Assembly: GCA_022820805.1 (NCBI GenBank)
Contig: JAJEEV010000027.1
Location: 101,226-165,225 of the forward strand
Source of the DNA: Acidimicrobiia bacterium
GTDB lineage: Bacteria; Actinomycetota; Acidimicrobiia; Acidimicrobiales; Aldehydirespiratoraceae
Direction: 5' to 3'
DNA length: 64,000 bases
Shown: positions 56,137 through 63,905 of the stretch, one piece after another
How the letters are laid out: every line of letters starts with the position of its first letter
Position numbering within the stretch: the first letter of the stretch is position 1
Notes under the pieces: model-generated
Databases searched by the model: none
What the model was told of the DNA's origin: nothing
The model's input: the letters and a program-made list of their open reading frames with translations, nothing else
Made by a program: the position numbers and the translations under genes

Positions 56137-56994
56137 TCAGTAGACCTCGGGAACGAACGTCTGGTCTGAGATCGGCGGCCTCACGTAGCCCACACCCGAC
56201 TGGCGCTCGGGCAGCTCGACACGCTCCCACGGAACCGTCTCGTACGGGATCATCGACAGCAGATGCGAGATGCAGTTCAGGCGGGCCGCCTTCTTGGAGT
56301 CGGCGTCCACCACGTACCACGGGGCCTGCTTGATGTCGGTGTGGGCGAACAGCGTGTCCTTCGCCTTGGAGAAGTCCACCCACCGCGACCGTCCCTCGAC
56401 GTCCACCGGCGACAGCTTCCAGCGTCTGACCGGGTCGTTGATCCGGTTCTGGAACCGGCGCTCCTGCTCGGCGTCGCTCACCGAGAACCAGTACTTGATC
56501 AGGATGATCCCCGACCGCACCAGCATCCGCTCGAACTCCGGGCACGACCGCAGGAACTCGCGGTACTCCTCCTCGGTGCAGAAGCCCATCACCGGCTCGA
56601 CGAGGCCCCGGTTGTACCAACTGCGGTCGAACAGGACCATCTCCCCCGCCGCGGGCAGCTCAGCCACGTAGCGCTGGAACCACCACTGCGTCTTCTCGCG
56701 GTCGCTCGGCGTGCCCAGTGCTACCACCCGCGCCACCCGAGGGTTGAGCCGCTCGGTGATCCGCTTGATCACCCCGCCCTTGCCGGCCGCGTCGCGGCCC
56801 TCGAAGATGACCACCACCTTGAGGCCCTGGTGGCGGATCCAGCGCTGCAGGCGCACCAGCTCCTCTTGGAGGCGAGCCAGCTCCCGCTCGTAGTCCTTGG
56901 CCTTGATCCGCTTGCGTGCGCTGGGCACCCGCTCGTCCGCCAGCGACTCGTACACGGTCGGCTCAACAGCCGGCTCGATAACGCCATCGCCCAT
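56137..56994 (-). CDS. ppk2: Polyphosphate kinase 2 (class I-like)
   Basis: The 285-residue protein has Walker A in VVIFEGRDAAGKGGVIKRI, the lid LGTPSDREKTQWWFQRYV, Walker B in VLFDRSWYNRGLVEPVMGFC and KYWFSVSDAEQERRF with RWKLSPVD. PPK2 transfers phosphate between polyphosphate and nucleoside diphosphates. It is a single domain, as in class I enzymes. The ATG is six bases after TATGGT (57001-57006), so the message is probably leaderless; that box overlaps the -10 of the divergent mutase operon. Confidence 0.93.
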   Translation of the reverse strand: MGDGVIEPAVEPTVYESLADERVPSARKRIKAKDYERELARLQEELVRLQRWIRHQGLKVVVIFEGRDAAGKGGVIKRITERLNPRVARVVALGTPSDREKTQWWFQRYVAELPAAGEMVLFDRSWYNRGLVEPVMGFCTEEEYREFLRSCPEFERMLVRSGIILIKYWFSVSDAEQERRFQNRINDPVRRWKLSPVDVEGRSRWVDFSKAKDTLFAHTDIKQAPWYVVDADSKKAARLNCISHLLSMIPYETVPWERVELPERQSGVGYVRPPISDQTFVPEVY

Positions 56995-57000
56995 GAACCG

Positions 57001-57008
57001 ACCATAAT
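57001..57008. promoter_or_regulatory. Overlapping divergent -10 boxes of ppk2 and the mutase operon
   Basis: On the minus strand TATGGT (57001-57006) ends six bases before the ppk2 ATG; on the plus strand CATAAT (57003-57008) ends six bases before the mutase GTG. The start codons are only 20 bases apart, so two polymerases could hardly occupy both at once. Confidence 0.5.
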
Positions 57009-57014
57009 TGACCC

Positions 57015-58655
57015 GTGGAGGCTCGACAATCCCCGCCAGGCCCCTCGCCGGCGTTCCCGGAACCGCCAGCAGAACCGTCGTTCACAACGATGTCGGGAGT
57101 TCCCGTCGACCCGGTGTACGGCGACGGGCCGATGCCCGGCGAGTACCCCTACACCCGGGGCATCTACCCCGAGATGTACCGCAGCCGGCTGTGGACCATG
57201 CGCATGTTCGCCGGGTTCGGCACCGCGGTCGACACCAACGGCCGGTTCAAGGACATCCTGCGCCACGGTGGCACCGGGCTGTCCACCGCCTTCGACATGC
57301 CCACCCTGATGGGCCGCGACTCCGACGACGAGGTGTGGTCGGCCGGCGAGGTGGGTCGGGCCGGTGTGGCCATCGACACCCTGGCCGACATGGAGGACTT
57401 GTTCGCGGACATCGACCTGGGCGCGGTGTCGACGTCGATGACCATCAACGGTCCCGCCATCGTGGCCCTCGCCCAGTACATCGCGGTAGGCGACAAGGCC
57501 GGCGTCGACCGGGCCCGCCTGTCGGGAACCATCCAGAACGACATCCTCAAGGAGTACCAGGCCCAGAAGGAGTACATCTTCCCGCCCCGGCCCTCGATGC
57601 GCATCGTCACCGACATGATGCGCTTCACCACCGCGGAGATGCCGCGGTGGCACCCGGTGTCGATCTCCGGCTACCACATCCGCGAGGCCGGATCGACCGC
57701 CGCCCAGGAACTCGGCTTCACCCTGGCCAACGGCTTCGCCTACGTGGAGGCGGCCCGGGCCGCGGGACTCGACGTCGACGACTTCGCCAGCCGGCTCAGC
57801 TTCTTCTTCAACAGCCACAGCGACTTCTTCGAGGAGATCGGCAAGTTCCGGGCGGCCCGGCGAATATGGGCCACCTGGATGAAGGAGCGTTACGGCGCCA
57901 CCAGCGAGCGCAGCCTCATGTGCCGGTTCCACACCCAGACCGCGGGGGTGTCGCTCACCGCCCAGCAGCCCGAGATCAACATCGCCCGGGTGGCCCTGCA
58001 GGCGCTGGCCGGAGCGCTGGGAGGAACCCAGTCCCTCCATACCGACGCCTACGACGAGGCTCTGGCCCTGCCCACCGAGAAGGCGGCCCGCATCGCCCTG
58101 CGCACCCAGCAGATCGTGGCCCACGAGACCGGCGTCGCCAATGTCGCCGATCCGCTGGGCGGCTCGGCCTACGTCGAGTGGATGACCGGCGAGATGGAGC
58201 GCCAGGCCGCCGAGATCCTCGACCATCTTCTGGAGCTCGGCGACGGCTCGATCCTCGAGGGCGTCTACGAGGGCATCGACAACGGCTGGTTCGTGGGAGG
58301 AATCGCCGACTCGGCCTACCGCTTCGAGCGGGAGGTCAACAACGGCACCCGCATCATCGTCGGCGTCAATGCGTTCACTGAAGGCAACGACAGCGACGAC
58401 GGCGGGGCCAACCTGTTGCGCATCGAGCAGGACACCGAGGACCTGCAGCTCAAGCGCCTGGCCGCGATCAAGCACTCCCGCGACGGCGAGGCGGTGAGCC
58501 GATCGCTCGAGGCCATCAAGTCCGCGGCGAGGGACCCGGCCGTCAACCTGGTGCCGCCGGTGATCGACGCAGTCAACGCCTACGCAACCGAGGGCGAGAT
58601 CTGCGACACGCTGGCCGGCGTGTTCGGCCGCTACGTCGAACAGGCCATCGTGTGA
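57015..58655 (+). CDS. Coenzyme B12-dependent acyl-CoA mutase, large subunit (isobutyryl-CoA-mutase-like active site)
   Basis: The 546-residue protein is the substrate-binding barrel of the methylmalonyl-CoA mutase family without a B12 domain: GEYPYTRGIYPEMYRSRLWT, GTGLSTAFDMPTLMGRDSDD, GTIQNDILKEYQAQKEYIF and SGYHIREAGST. Two specificity positions depart from methylmalonyl-CoA mutase: Phe65 (RMFAG) replaces the active-site Tyr of RQYAG, and Gln184 (EYQAQ) replaces the Arg that holds the substrate carboxylate. That pair is typical of isobutyryl-CoA mutase, so a non-carboxylated acyl-CoA is likely. GTG 57015 is supported by CATAAT six bases before; ATG 57090 is the alternative. The B12 subunit gene follows after 15 bases. 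Confidence 0.87.
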   Translation: MEARQSPPGPSPAFPEPPAEPSFTTMSGVPVDPVYGDGPMPGEYPYTRGIYPEMYRSRLWTMRMFAGFGTAVDTNGRFKDILRHGGTGLSTAFDMPTLMGRDSDDEVWSAGEVGRAGVAIDTLADMEDLFADIDLGAVSTSMTINGPAIVALAQYIAVGDKAGVDRARLSGTIQNDILKEYQAQKEYIFPPRPSMRIVTDMMRFTTAEMPRWHPVSISGYHIREAGSTAAQELGFTLANGFAYVEAARAAGLDVDDFASRLSFFFNSHSDFFEEIGKFRAARRIWATWMKERYGATSERSLMCRFHTQTAGVSLTAQQPEINIARVALQALAGALGGTQSLHTDAYDEALALPTEKAARIALRTQQIVAHETGVANVADPLGGSAYVEWMTGEMERQAAEILDHLLELGDGSILEGVYEGIDNGWFVGGIADSAYRFEREVNNGTRIIVGVNAFTEGNDSDDGGANLLRIEQDTEDLQLKRLAAIKHSRDGEAVSRSLEAIKSAARDPAVNLVPPVIDAVNAYATEGEICDTLAGVFGRYVEQAIV

Positions 58656-58670
58656 CCTTGCCGGGCGACC

Positions 58671-59093
58671 ATGCCTGAGGACCAGAACGACGCCGTGACC
58701 GACCGGAGCGCCCCGATCCGGGTTGTGCTGGCCAAGCTGGGGCTCGACGGTCACGACCGGGGCCTCAAGGTGGTGGCCCGCATGCTGCGCGACGCCGGCA
58801 TGGAGGTGATCTACCTGGGCCTGCGCCAGACCACTGACTCGGTGATCGCCGCGGTCGAGCAGGAAGACGCCGACGTGGTCGGGCTGTCCATGCACAACGC
58901 CGGCCACCTGGCCCTGGCTCCCCGGATCCTCCAGGCCCTGGCCGACTCCGATCTGGACGTGCCGGTGGTCATAGGCGGGATCGTGCCCGAGGCTGACGTG
59001 GACACCCTCAGAGACATGGGCATCAGCGCGGTGATCCATCCCGGAGCCTCGGCTCTCGAGGTCGCTGACGCGGTTCGCCGGTCCGTAGCGTGA
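58671..59093 (+). CDS. B12-binding small subunit of acyl-CoA mutase
   Basis: The 140-residue protein is a cobalamin-binding domain with RVVLAKLGLDGHDRGLKVVA, containing the DxHxxG motif whose histidine ligates cobalt, then VGLSMHNAGHL (SxL region) and VVIGGIVPEADV (GG region). It pairs with the large subunit encoded 15 bases upstream. In the usual GLDGHDRG...SxL layout the phrase SMHNAGH is normal for separate-subunit mutases. It starts at ATG 58671. Confidence 0.93.
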   Translation: MPEDQNDAVTDRSAPIRVVLAKLGLDGHDRGLKVVARMLRDAGMEVIYLGLRQTTDSVIAAVEQEDADVVGLSMHNAGHLALAPRILQALADSDLDVPVVIGGIVPEADVDTLRDMGISAVIHPGASALEVADAVRRSVA

Positions 59094-59217
59094 TCGCTGC
59101 CGAAACGGCCGCCGACGGCAGCCCTGCCGCTGGCGCCCGGCGCGGGGCGATCGCGGCACGGACCCGGCCCGTTCGCCGTGCGAGCGGTTCCCGTGGCGTG
59201 CGCCTGCCGGTCAGTCC

Positions 59218-60186
59218 ATGAGCGCCGGAAGCGAGACCCGAGCCGCCGGGGAGCTGTTGGAGCGGGCCCGGAGCGGCGACCGGCGGGCCCTGGGACGGCT
59301 GCTCACCTTTGTGGAGCACCGCGACGCCCGGGCGCACGGGCTCGACGACCTTGTCCATCCACACGCCACGGGCAACGCGGCGGTGATCGGGGTGACCGGG
59401 GCGCCCGGCGCCGGCAAGTCGACCCTGGTCGGGCACCTGGTCAAAGAGATCGCGGACGCCGGCCAGCAGCCCGCCGTGCTGGCCGTGGACCCCTCCTCTC
59501 CCCTTAGCGGCGGGGCGATCCTCGGTGACCGCATCCGCATGGACGGAGTAGCCGAGGGGCGCGCCTTCATCCGATCGATGGCCACCCGCGGCCATGCTGG
59601 CGGCCTGGCCCTCGCCGTGCCCGGGGCACTGCGCCTCTTCGAGGCATGCGGCTTCGGACCCCTGGTCGTCGAGACGGTCGGCGTGGGCCAGGTCGAGGTG
59701 GACGTGACCCGGACCGCCGACACCACCGTCGTGATGGTCGCCCCCGGCATGGGCGACGCGGTGCAGGCCAACAAGTCCGGCCTGCTGGAGGTGGCCGACG
59801 TGCTGGTGGTCAACAAGGCGGACCGCCCCGGCGCCGACGACGTGCGGCGCGACCTGGAGCACATGCTCGACCTCGGCCACATCACCGGCGTCACCGAGCA
59901 CTGGCGTCCCGAGATCATCATGACCACGGCCACCACCGGCGAAGGGGCGCTCAAGGTTCACCAGGCGATCCAAGCCCACCGCGCCCACCTGGCCGAGACC
60001 GGCGGCCTCGAGGACCGCCGTCGATCCAGGATCCGCCAGGAGGTCGCCGACCGCATGACCCGCCGACTCGAGGATGCTGTGACGGCCTGCCTGGCGAGTG
60101 AACCCGAGGAACTCGCAGAGGCACTGCAGGGCACGAGGACGCCGGCCAGCGCGGCAGCCGCGCTGATGGAGCGCCTGGTGCGCTAG
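59218..60186 (+). CDS. meaB: MeaB/ArgK-type G-protein chaperone of the B12 mutase
   Basis: The 322-residue GTPase has P-loop GVTGAPGAGKSTLVGHLV, AVDPSSPLSGGAILGDRIRM, VVETVGVGQVEVDV (switch/Walker B) and VVNKADRPGADD (NKxD). It gates loading of adenosylcobalamin and ejects damaged cofactor from the mutase. It lies 124 bases after the B12 subunit gene on the same strand, and its presence supports function of the two upstream genes as one enzyme. A two-tier hairpin follows. Confidence 0.94.
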   Translation: MSAGSETRAAGELLERARSGDRRALGRLLTFVEHRDARAHGLDDLVHPHATGNAAVIGVTGAPGAGKSTLVGHLVKEIADAGQQPAVLAVDPSSPLSGGAILGDRIRMDGVAEGRAFIRSMATRGHAGGLALAVPGALRLFEACGFGPLVVETVGVGQVEVDVTRTADTTVVMVAPGMGDAVQANKSGLLEVADVLVVNKADRPGADDVRRDLEHMLDLGHITGVTEHWRPEIIMTTATTGEGALKVHQAIQAHRAHLAETGGLEDRRRSRIRQEVADRMTRRLEDAVTACLASEPEELAEALQGTRTPASAAAALMERLVR

Positions 60187-60206
60187 GCCGGGGGTGGCGA
60201 CGAGTC

Positions 60207-60246
60207 AGATGACCGACGAATAGGGCGAAGCCCGTGTCGGTCATCT
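60207..60246. terminator. Two-tier hairpin between convergent genes
   Basis: AGATGACCGAC and GTCGGTCATCT form a perfect eleven-pair outer stem; inside it GGGC and GCCC pair around GAA. It lies 20 bases after meaB and 39 bases before the end of the J-domain gene, so it can serve both directions. No T tract follows. Confidence 0.6.
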
Positions 60247-60285
60247 CGGCTCGGCGACAGGACCCGCCGGCCGGGGGAGCCCTGC

Positions 60286-61011
60286 CTAGAGCGTCAGCAG
60301 GATCCGGCGGGCCTCGCTCAGCTCCGCGATCCGGTCGGCGGCCTCTGCCTCGGCCGCGCCCAGGTCGGGATGGGCGGCCCGCAGCGCTTCGCGGAACCCC
60401 CGCCGGACAGCGGCTTCCGCCGGCATCTCGACCTCACGGTCGAACCCCAGGGTCTCCAGGGCCCAGCTGATCGGATCGGCGACAGCCCGAGCAGGCCGCG
60501 GCGCCGACAGGCCCGACGCCAGGTACGCGAACAGCGCGGGCCCGACCTCGCCCCGCCAGGCCAAACCTCGACGCACAGCCCGAAGCGCCTCGCCCCGCAC
60601 CGGCGGTGCGGCCATTGCGGCCGCGTAGGCCGCGCCGAGCACCATCTGGCTGGGCGTCGCCCGCGAGCCGTCGAACTCGCAGGAGAGGTCGTCCTCGGAC
60701 CGCGACCTGCTGCTGTAGAGCCGCTGCCGGCTCCGGGTGAGGCCCACCCTGTCCTGTTGCAGCCGGTGACGGAGCCGGGGTTGGGCCACGGGCTGGTCCT
60801 GTTCCAGCTCATGGACTAGGAGAACGACCTCGCCCAGCAGGTCGCTGGAGAGACCCGGCCCGAACTGGGCGCACACCCCGCCGACCAGCAGGCTGCCGAA
60901 GCCCGGGCTGGTGCTGTCCTCCGAGCCGGGAAGCCAGGTCCGACCGATCGCGATCCGGCGGGTGGGGGCTATCGGTCGGGAGTGGAAGATCTCCAGTTCG
61001 GCCAGCAGCAC
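60286..61011 (-). CDS. Protein with C-terminal J-domain-like region
   Basis: The 241-residue product has a variable N-terminal half and a C-terminal 65 residues resembling a J domain: PISWALETLGFDREVEMPAE, then RRGFREALRAAHPDLGAAEA with the HPD tripeptide and IAELSEARRILL. HPD is what J proteins use to stimulate DnaK. The middle region PSQMVLGAAYAAAMAAPPVRGEA recalls helical cores but no named family. GTG 61011 follows TAGCTT (61018-61023) by six bases. Confidence 0.7.
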   Translation of the reverse strand: MLLAELEIFHSRPIAPTRRIAIGRTWLPGSEDSTSPGFGSLLVGGVCAQFGPGLSSDLLGEVVLLVHELEQDQPVAQPRLRHRLQQDRVGLTRSRQRLYSSRSRSEDDLSCEFDGSRATPSQMVLGAAYAAAMAAPPVRGEALRAVRRGLAWRGEVGPALFAYLASGLSAPRPARAVADPISWALETLGFDREVEMPAEAAVRRGFREALRAAHPDLGAAEAEAADRIAELSEARRILLTL

Positions 61012-61082
61012 CCGGTCAAGCTACCCGGCCATGGTTCCCGGCGAGCCGAGCGGCCAAGAATCGTTGAATGCCGCGCCACGAC

Positions 61083-61140
61083 ATTCCAGGCAATCCCTTT
61101 ATTCCGGGCAAGCCTCCAGTATTCCAGGCAAGCCTCCAGT
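61083..61140. repeat. Short tandem repeat, about 20-base unit
   Basis: ATTCCGGGCAAGCCTCCAGT (61101-61120) is followed at once by ATTCCAGGCAAGCCTCCAGT (61121-61140), one base different; a partial third copy, ATTCCAGGCAATCCC, begins at 61083. It lies in the 138-base gap between the acidic membrane protein gene and the J-domain gene. Confidence 0.75.
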
Positions 61141-61149
61141 GGCGCCGGA

Positions 61150-62715
61150 TCATGATCCCACGCCTGGGGCACCGGGAAGATCGCTGAAGAACCCGTCGAG
61201 AAGGCCACCCAGACCAAGCTGGCGGAACGACTCCATCAGCTCCTGGAGTTGCTGGAGCTGCTCCCGTTGCTCGTCGGAGAGTTCCTCGCCGTCGCTGAAG
61301 CAGAGCACGTCGCCGTTCTCGATGTTCTCGCGGTTGCCCCTGAAGCAGAACCTTCTCTCGACGCCCTCACTGTCCGGGCCGCCGAACCAGAAGCCGCCAT
61401 CGCCGCTCGGGAAGGCACCGTCCCTGTCGCCGAAGGGCAGTGGCCCCCGACCGAACGGCCATCCGTCCCCACCGAAAGGCCAGCCCTCGCCGTCCGGCAA
61501 CACCGGACCGAAACGGAACGACCATCCCTCAGGCCCGTCATCCGGCCACGGCAGGCTCCGGAAGCCCTCACGGTCCCAGAGGCCTTCAAAGTCTCGGTCA
61601 AAGTCTCGATCCCTGAAGCCCTCGAAGCCCCGGAACATCTCGTCCCGGAATGTCTCATCCCGGAACATCTCGAGCATGTCGAACAAGGGAGCCAAGCCTT
61701 CGCGGCCTGGCCTGAACTCATAGCCGTCCGGTCTGACCGAGCGATCTCGCGGGGATCTCTCCAGCCACTCAGGCTCCGGCCACTCAGGCTTCAGTTCGTC
61801 GAGCCGCTGCCAGCGCTCCTCGAGCTCGCGCTCCAGTTCCTTGAGCCACTCCATGCGCTCCTCACGCTCACGCTTCAGTTCCTTGAGCCACTCCATGCGC
61901 TCCTCACGCTCACGCTTCAATTGCTCGAACCGGTCCATGCGGTCCTCGCGCTGCCGTTGCGCCTTGTCTCGCAACTCCGAACGCCCCTGGCGGTCCTCGG
62001 GGTCGTTGCGGTCCGCCCGGTGGTAGCGATCATCACGGCCCGGGCCGTCTCGGCGGTCCGGGTCCAGGCGTTCGGACCTGTCGCTCTTGCGCTCGACGGC
62101 TTCGCCATCGTCAAAGCGCCGTTCGTGGCCCGCGTAGCGGTGCCCGTCGCGGTCGTCGTCGGTGATGGCCACGACGGCAAAGGCCGCACCGGCGGCCACG
62201 GCGGCGATCGCCAGTGCGGCCCCGACCGCGATGGCGGCCACCTTGGCGCGGCGCCGTGGCGGTCGACCCCCGCCAGCAGCGGACGCCGGCCGATCTTGCG
62301 CACCGGACTGTCCGGCAGAATCAGCCCGCTCGCCAGCATCGGCCCGATCAGCACGATCGGCAGAATCACCCAGCGCCGCCGGCTCAGCCTGCGAGTCAGC
62401 TAGTGCCGCAGAATCAGCCTCCTCGCCAGAGTCGCCCTGCTCGCCAGAGCCGGCCTGCGAGTCAGCCTGCGCCGCAGAATCAGCCTCCTCGCCAGAATCC
62501 GCCTCCTCGGCAGAGTCGCCCTGATCACCGGCATCACCCTGCTCGCCGGAGTCGCCCTGATCAGCAGAGTCAGCCTGCGCGGCGGGGTCAGCCTGCGCGT
62601 CCGCTAGCGCCGCAGAATCACCCTGCTCGCCGGAGTCGCTCTGATCAGCAGAGTCAGCTTGCTCGGCAGAGTCAGCCTGCTCGGCGGGGTCGACAGGGAG
62701 GTCTTCGTCAGCCAT
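61150..62715 (-). CDS. Acidic repeat membrane protein of unknown function
   Basis: The 521-residue product has four parts: an N-terminal low-complexity tract of Asp, Ala, Ser, Gln and Glu (residues 1-140; EQADSAEQADSADQSD style), a basic stretch and single membrane helix (about 151-185), a highly charged coiled coil (about 190-305), and a Gly/Phe/Trp-rich C-terminal region (WPFGGDGWPFGRGPLPFGDR) with two cysteines (CFRGNRENIENGDVLC). The coiled coil holds an in-frame 42-base duplication (61837-61920) encoding REREERMEWLKELK twice. TAGATT ends six bases before the ATG. No family is recognised; an envelope-spanning role is possible. Confidence 0.7.
   Translation of the reverse strand: MADEDLPVDPAEQADSAEQADSADQSDSGEQGDSAALADAQADPAAQADSADQGDSGEQGDAGDQGDSAEEADSGEEADSAAQADSQAGSGEQGDSGEEADSAALADSQAEPAALGDSADRADRADAGERADSAGQSGAQDRPASAAGGGRPPRRRAKVAAIAVGAALAIAAVAAGAAFAVVAITDDDRDGHRYAGHERRFDDGEAVERKSDRSERLDPDRRDGPGRDDRYHRADRNDPEDRQGRSELRDKAQRQREDRMDRFEQLKREREERMEWLKELKREREERMEWLKELERELEERWQRLDELKPEWPEPEWLERSPRDRSVRPDGYEFRPGREGLAPLFDMLEMFRDETFRDEMFRGFEGFRDRDFDRDFEGLWDREGFRSLPWPDDGPEGWSFRFGPVLPDGEGWPFGGDGWPFGRGPLPFGDRDGAFPSGDGGFWFGGPDSEGVERRFCFRGNRENIENGDVLCFSDGEELSDEQREQLQQLQELMESFRQLGLGGLLDGFFSDLPGAPGVGS
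61837..61920. repeat. In-frame 42-base tandem duplication inside the acidic repeat protein
   Basis: The units at 61837-61878 and 61879-61920 are nearly identical and each encodes fourteen residues of coiled coil. The near identity at DNA level points to recent duplication. Confidence 0.75.
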
Positions 62716-62770
62716 GGGCGGAATCTAGAACTCGACTTTGAGAGTCAGGTGAGAACAACCCGGGCGCGAA

Positions 62771-62803
62771 GACTCAGATCAGCATGAGGACTCAGATCAG
62801 CAT
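62771..62803. repeat. 18-base direct repeat at the end of the acidic two-domain gene
   Basis: GACTCAGATCAGCAT occurs at 62771-62785 and 62789-62803. The second copy includes the last codons and the TGA of the gene at 62792-63763; the first repeats them just downstream. Confidence 0.6.
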
Positions 62804-63763
62804 TCTGAGCGTGTCGCTCATACGGTGGGCCAGCTCGCGGAGGTTGTCCTCGTCGGAGTCCTCGTCCTCCACCAAGGCGAGCAGCTCTCCCGCCGCGGCG
62901 CGCAGGTTGCGCCAGTTGGGCGCGGCGAAACCGAACGGCGTCCGGACCCGGGCAACCCGCCGAGCGTGAGCCATCACACCCCTCAGGCCGTCGAAGTCAC
63001 GGGGATCGCGTCTGAGCCGGTCGCATGCCATGAACAGATCGCTCAGCAGGCTGTTGACCTCCAGCCCGTCCATCTCCTCGAAGTCGGCCTCCTCCTCGCG
63101 GGCCAGCAGATCGTCGATCACCACCTCGACCCGTTCCTCGTCGGCCTCGCGTACCAGAAGGTCGCAGACCGGACCAGGCTCGGCTTCGGGGTCGCCGGCC
63201 CGGTCGATGTCGCCCTCGCCGGGATCCTCCGGGTCGCCCTCGCCGGGATCCTCCGGGTCGCCCTCGGTGTCGAGGATGTGAGGAACCCGAGCCTGCACGA
63301 GGCGTTCCATCAGCTCGGCCCGCAGCGCCTCGGGCCAGTCGGCGAGCTCGAAGGCGGTCAAGGCCTCGTCGGGGCCGATGGGACGGGCGATGGCCTCCTT
63401 GGCCTCCTCGGTCTCCTCGACCTCCTCCACCAAGGCGTCGACGGCCTCCTCCAACGACTCGTGCACCATCAGCGTCGTTCCCTGCCACGAGTGCACGACC
63501 TGATCGACGGTGAGCAACTGCTCCAACATCACCCGGCTCTCCAGCGACCATTCATGGAAGTCGTAGGCCAGCCACTCGCCGCCGCCGTCACCATCGCCGT
63601 CGTCTCCGGCGGCATCGGCGCCAACAGGGTCCCCGGGGTCGCCACCCGCGTCAGCGGGTTCGTCAGCGACCTCGACGCCGGATTGCTCCTCCTGCTCGTC
63701 GCGGTCGGCGTCAGCCCCGCCACGACGGAACCTGGGTCGGAACGCGGCGGGCATCGCCACCAT
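62792..63763 (-). CDS. Acidic protein with two similar DUF2007-like domains
   Basis: The 323-residue product begins MVAMPAAFRPRFRRGG, followed by an acidic Asp/Gly/Glu tract (about 20-65). Two domains then share a pattern: WSLESRVMLEQLLTVDQVVHSWQGTTLMV with EEAVDALVEEV, and WPEALRAELMERLVQARVPHI ... DLLVREADEERVEVVIDDLL. The layout (W, R, L, V-hydrophobic turn, strand, then E..VD..V) resembles DUF2007-type domains, but that is from memory. The second domain is split by an acidic insert with GDPEDPGE twice (24-base DNA repeat, 63211-63258). A GTG at 63865 would add 34 residues of poor quality. Confidence 0.68.
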   Translation of the reverse strand: MVAMPAAFRPRFRRGGADADRDEQEEQSGVEVADEPADAGGDPGDPVGADAAGDDGDGDGGGEWLAYDFHEWSLESRVMLEQLLTVDQVVHSWQGTTLMVHESLEEAVDALVEEVEETEEAKEAIARPIGPDEALTAFELADWPEALRAELMERLVQARVPHILDTEGDPEDPGEGDPEDPGEGDIDRAGDPEAEPGPVCDLLVREADEERVEVVIDDLLAREEEADFEEMDGLEVNSLLSDLFMACDRLRRDPRDFDGLRGVMAHARRVARVRTPFGFAAPNWRNLRAAAGELLALVEDEDSDEDNLRELAHRMSDTLRMLI

Positions 63764-63881
63764 CTTGCCATCCAAGAGATGCGTTGCGGCACCACGGCAC
63801 GCCGCACAGGGTTGCGGACAGGCTGCGGCATCAAGCCCCGGCGCAGGGCTCTCGCCCGGCTGCACGTGACAGTCGCCGGCT

Positions 63882-63897
63882 CGTAGCTTCGGCTACG
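63882..63897. promoter_or_regulatory. UUCG-capped hairpin upstream of glpX
   Basis: CGTAGC and GCTACG pair around TTCG, an exceptionally stable loop in RNA. It overlaps TACGTT (63894-63899), the -10 box of glpX, so on DNA it may be an operator; in RNA it would be transcribed only from upstream. Confidence 0.45.
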
Positions 63898-63905
63898 TTG
63901 GCGCC

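Noticed and set aside
62162..62741. Plus-strand frames rich in Ala, Ser and Pro opposite the acidic repeat protein
   Set aside because: They mirror the repetitive Asp/Ala/Ser codons of the minus-strand gene, which has a membrane helix, a start signal and consistent codon use.
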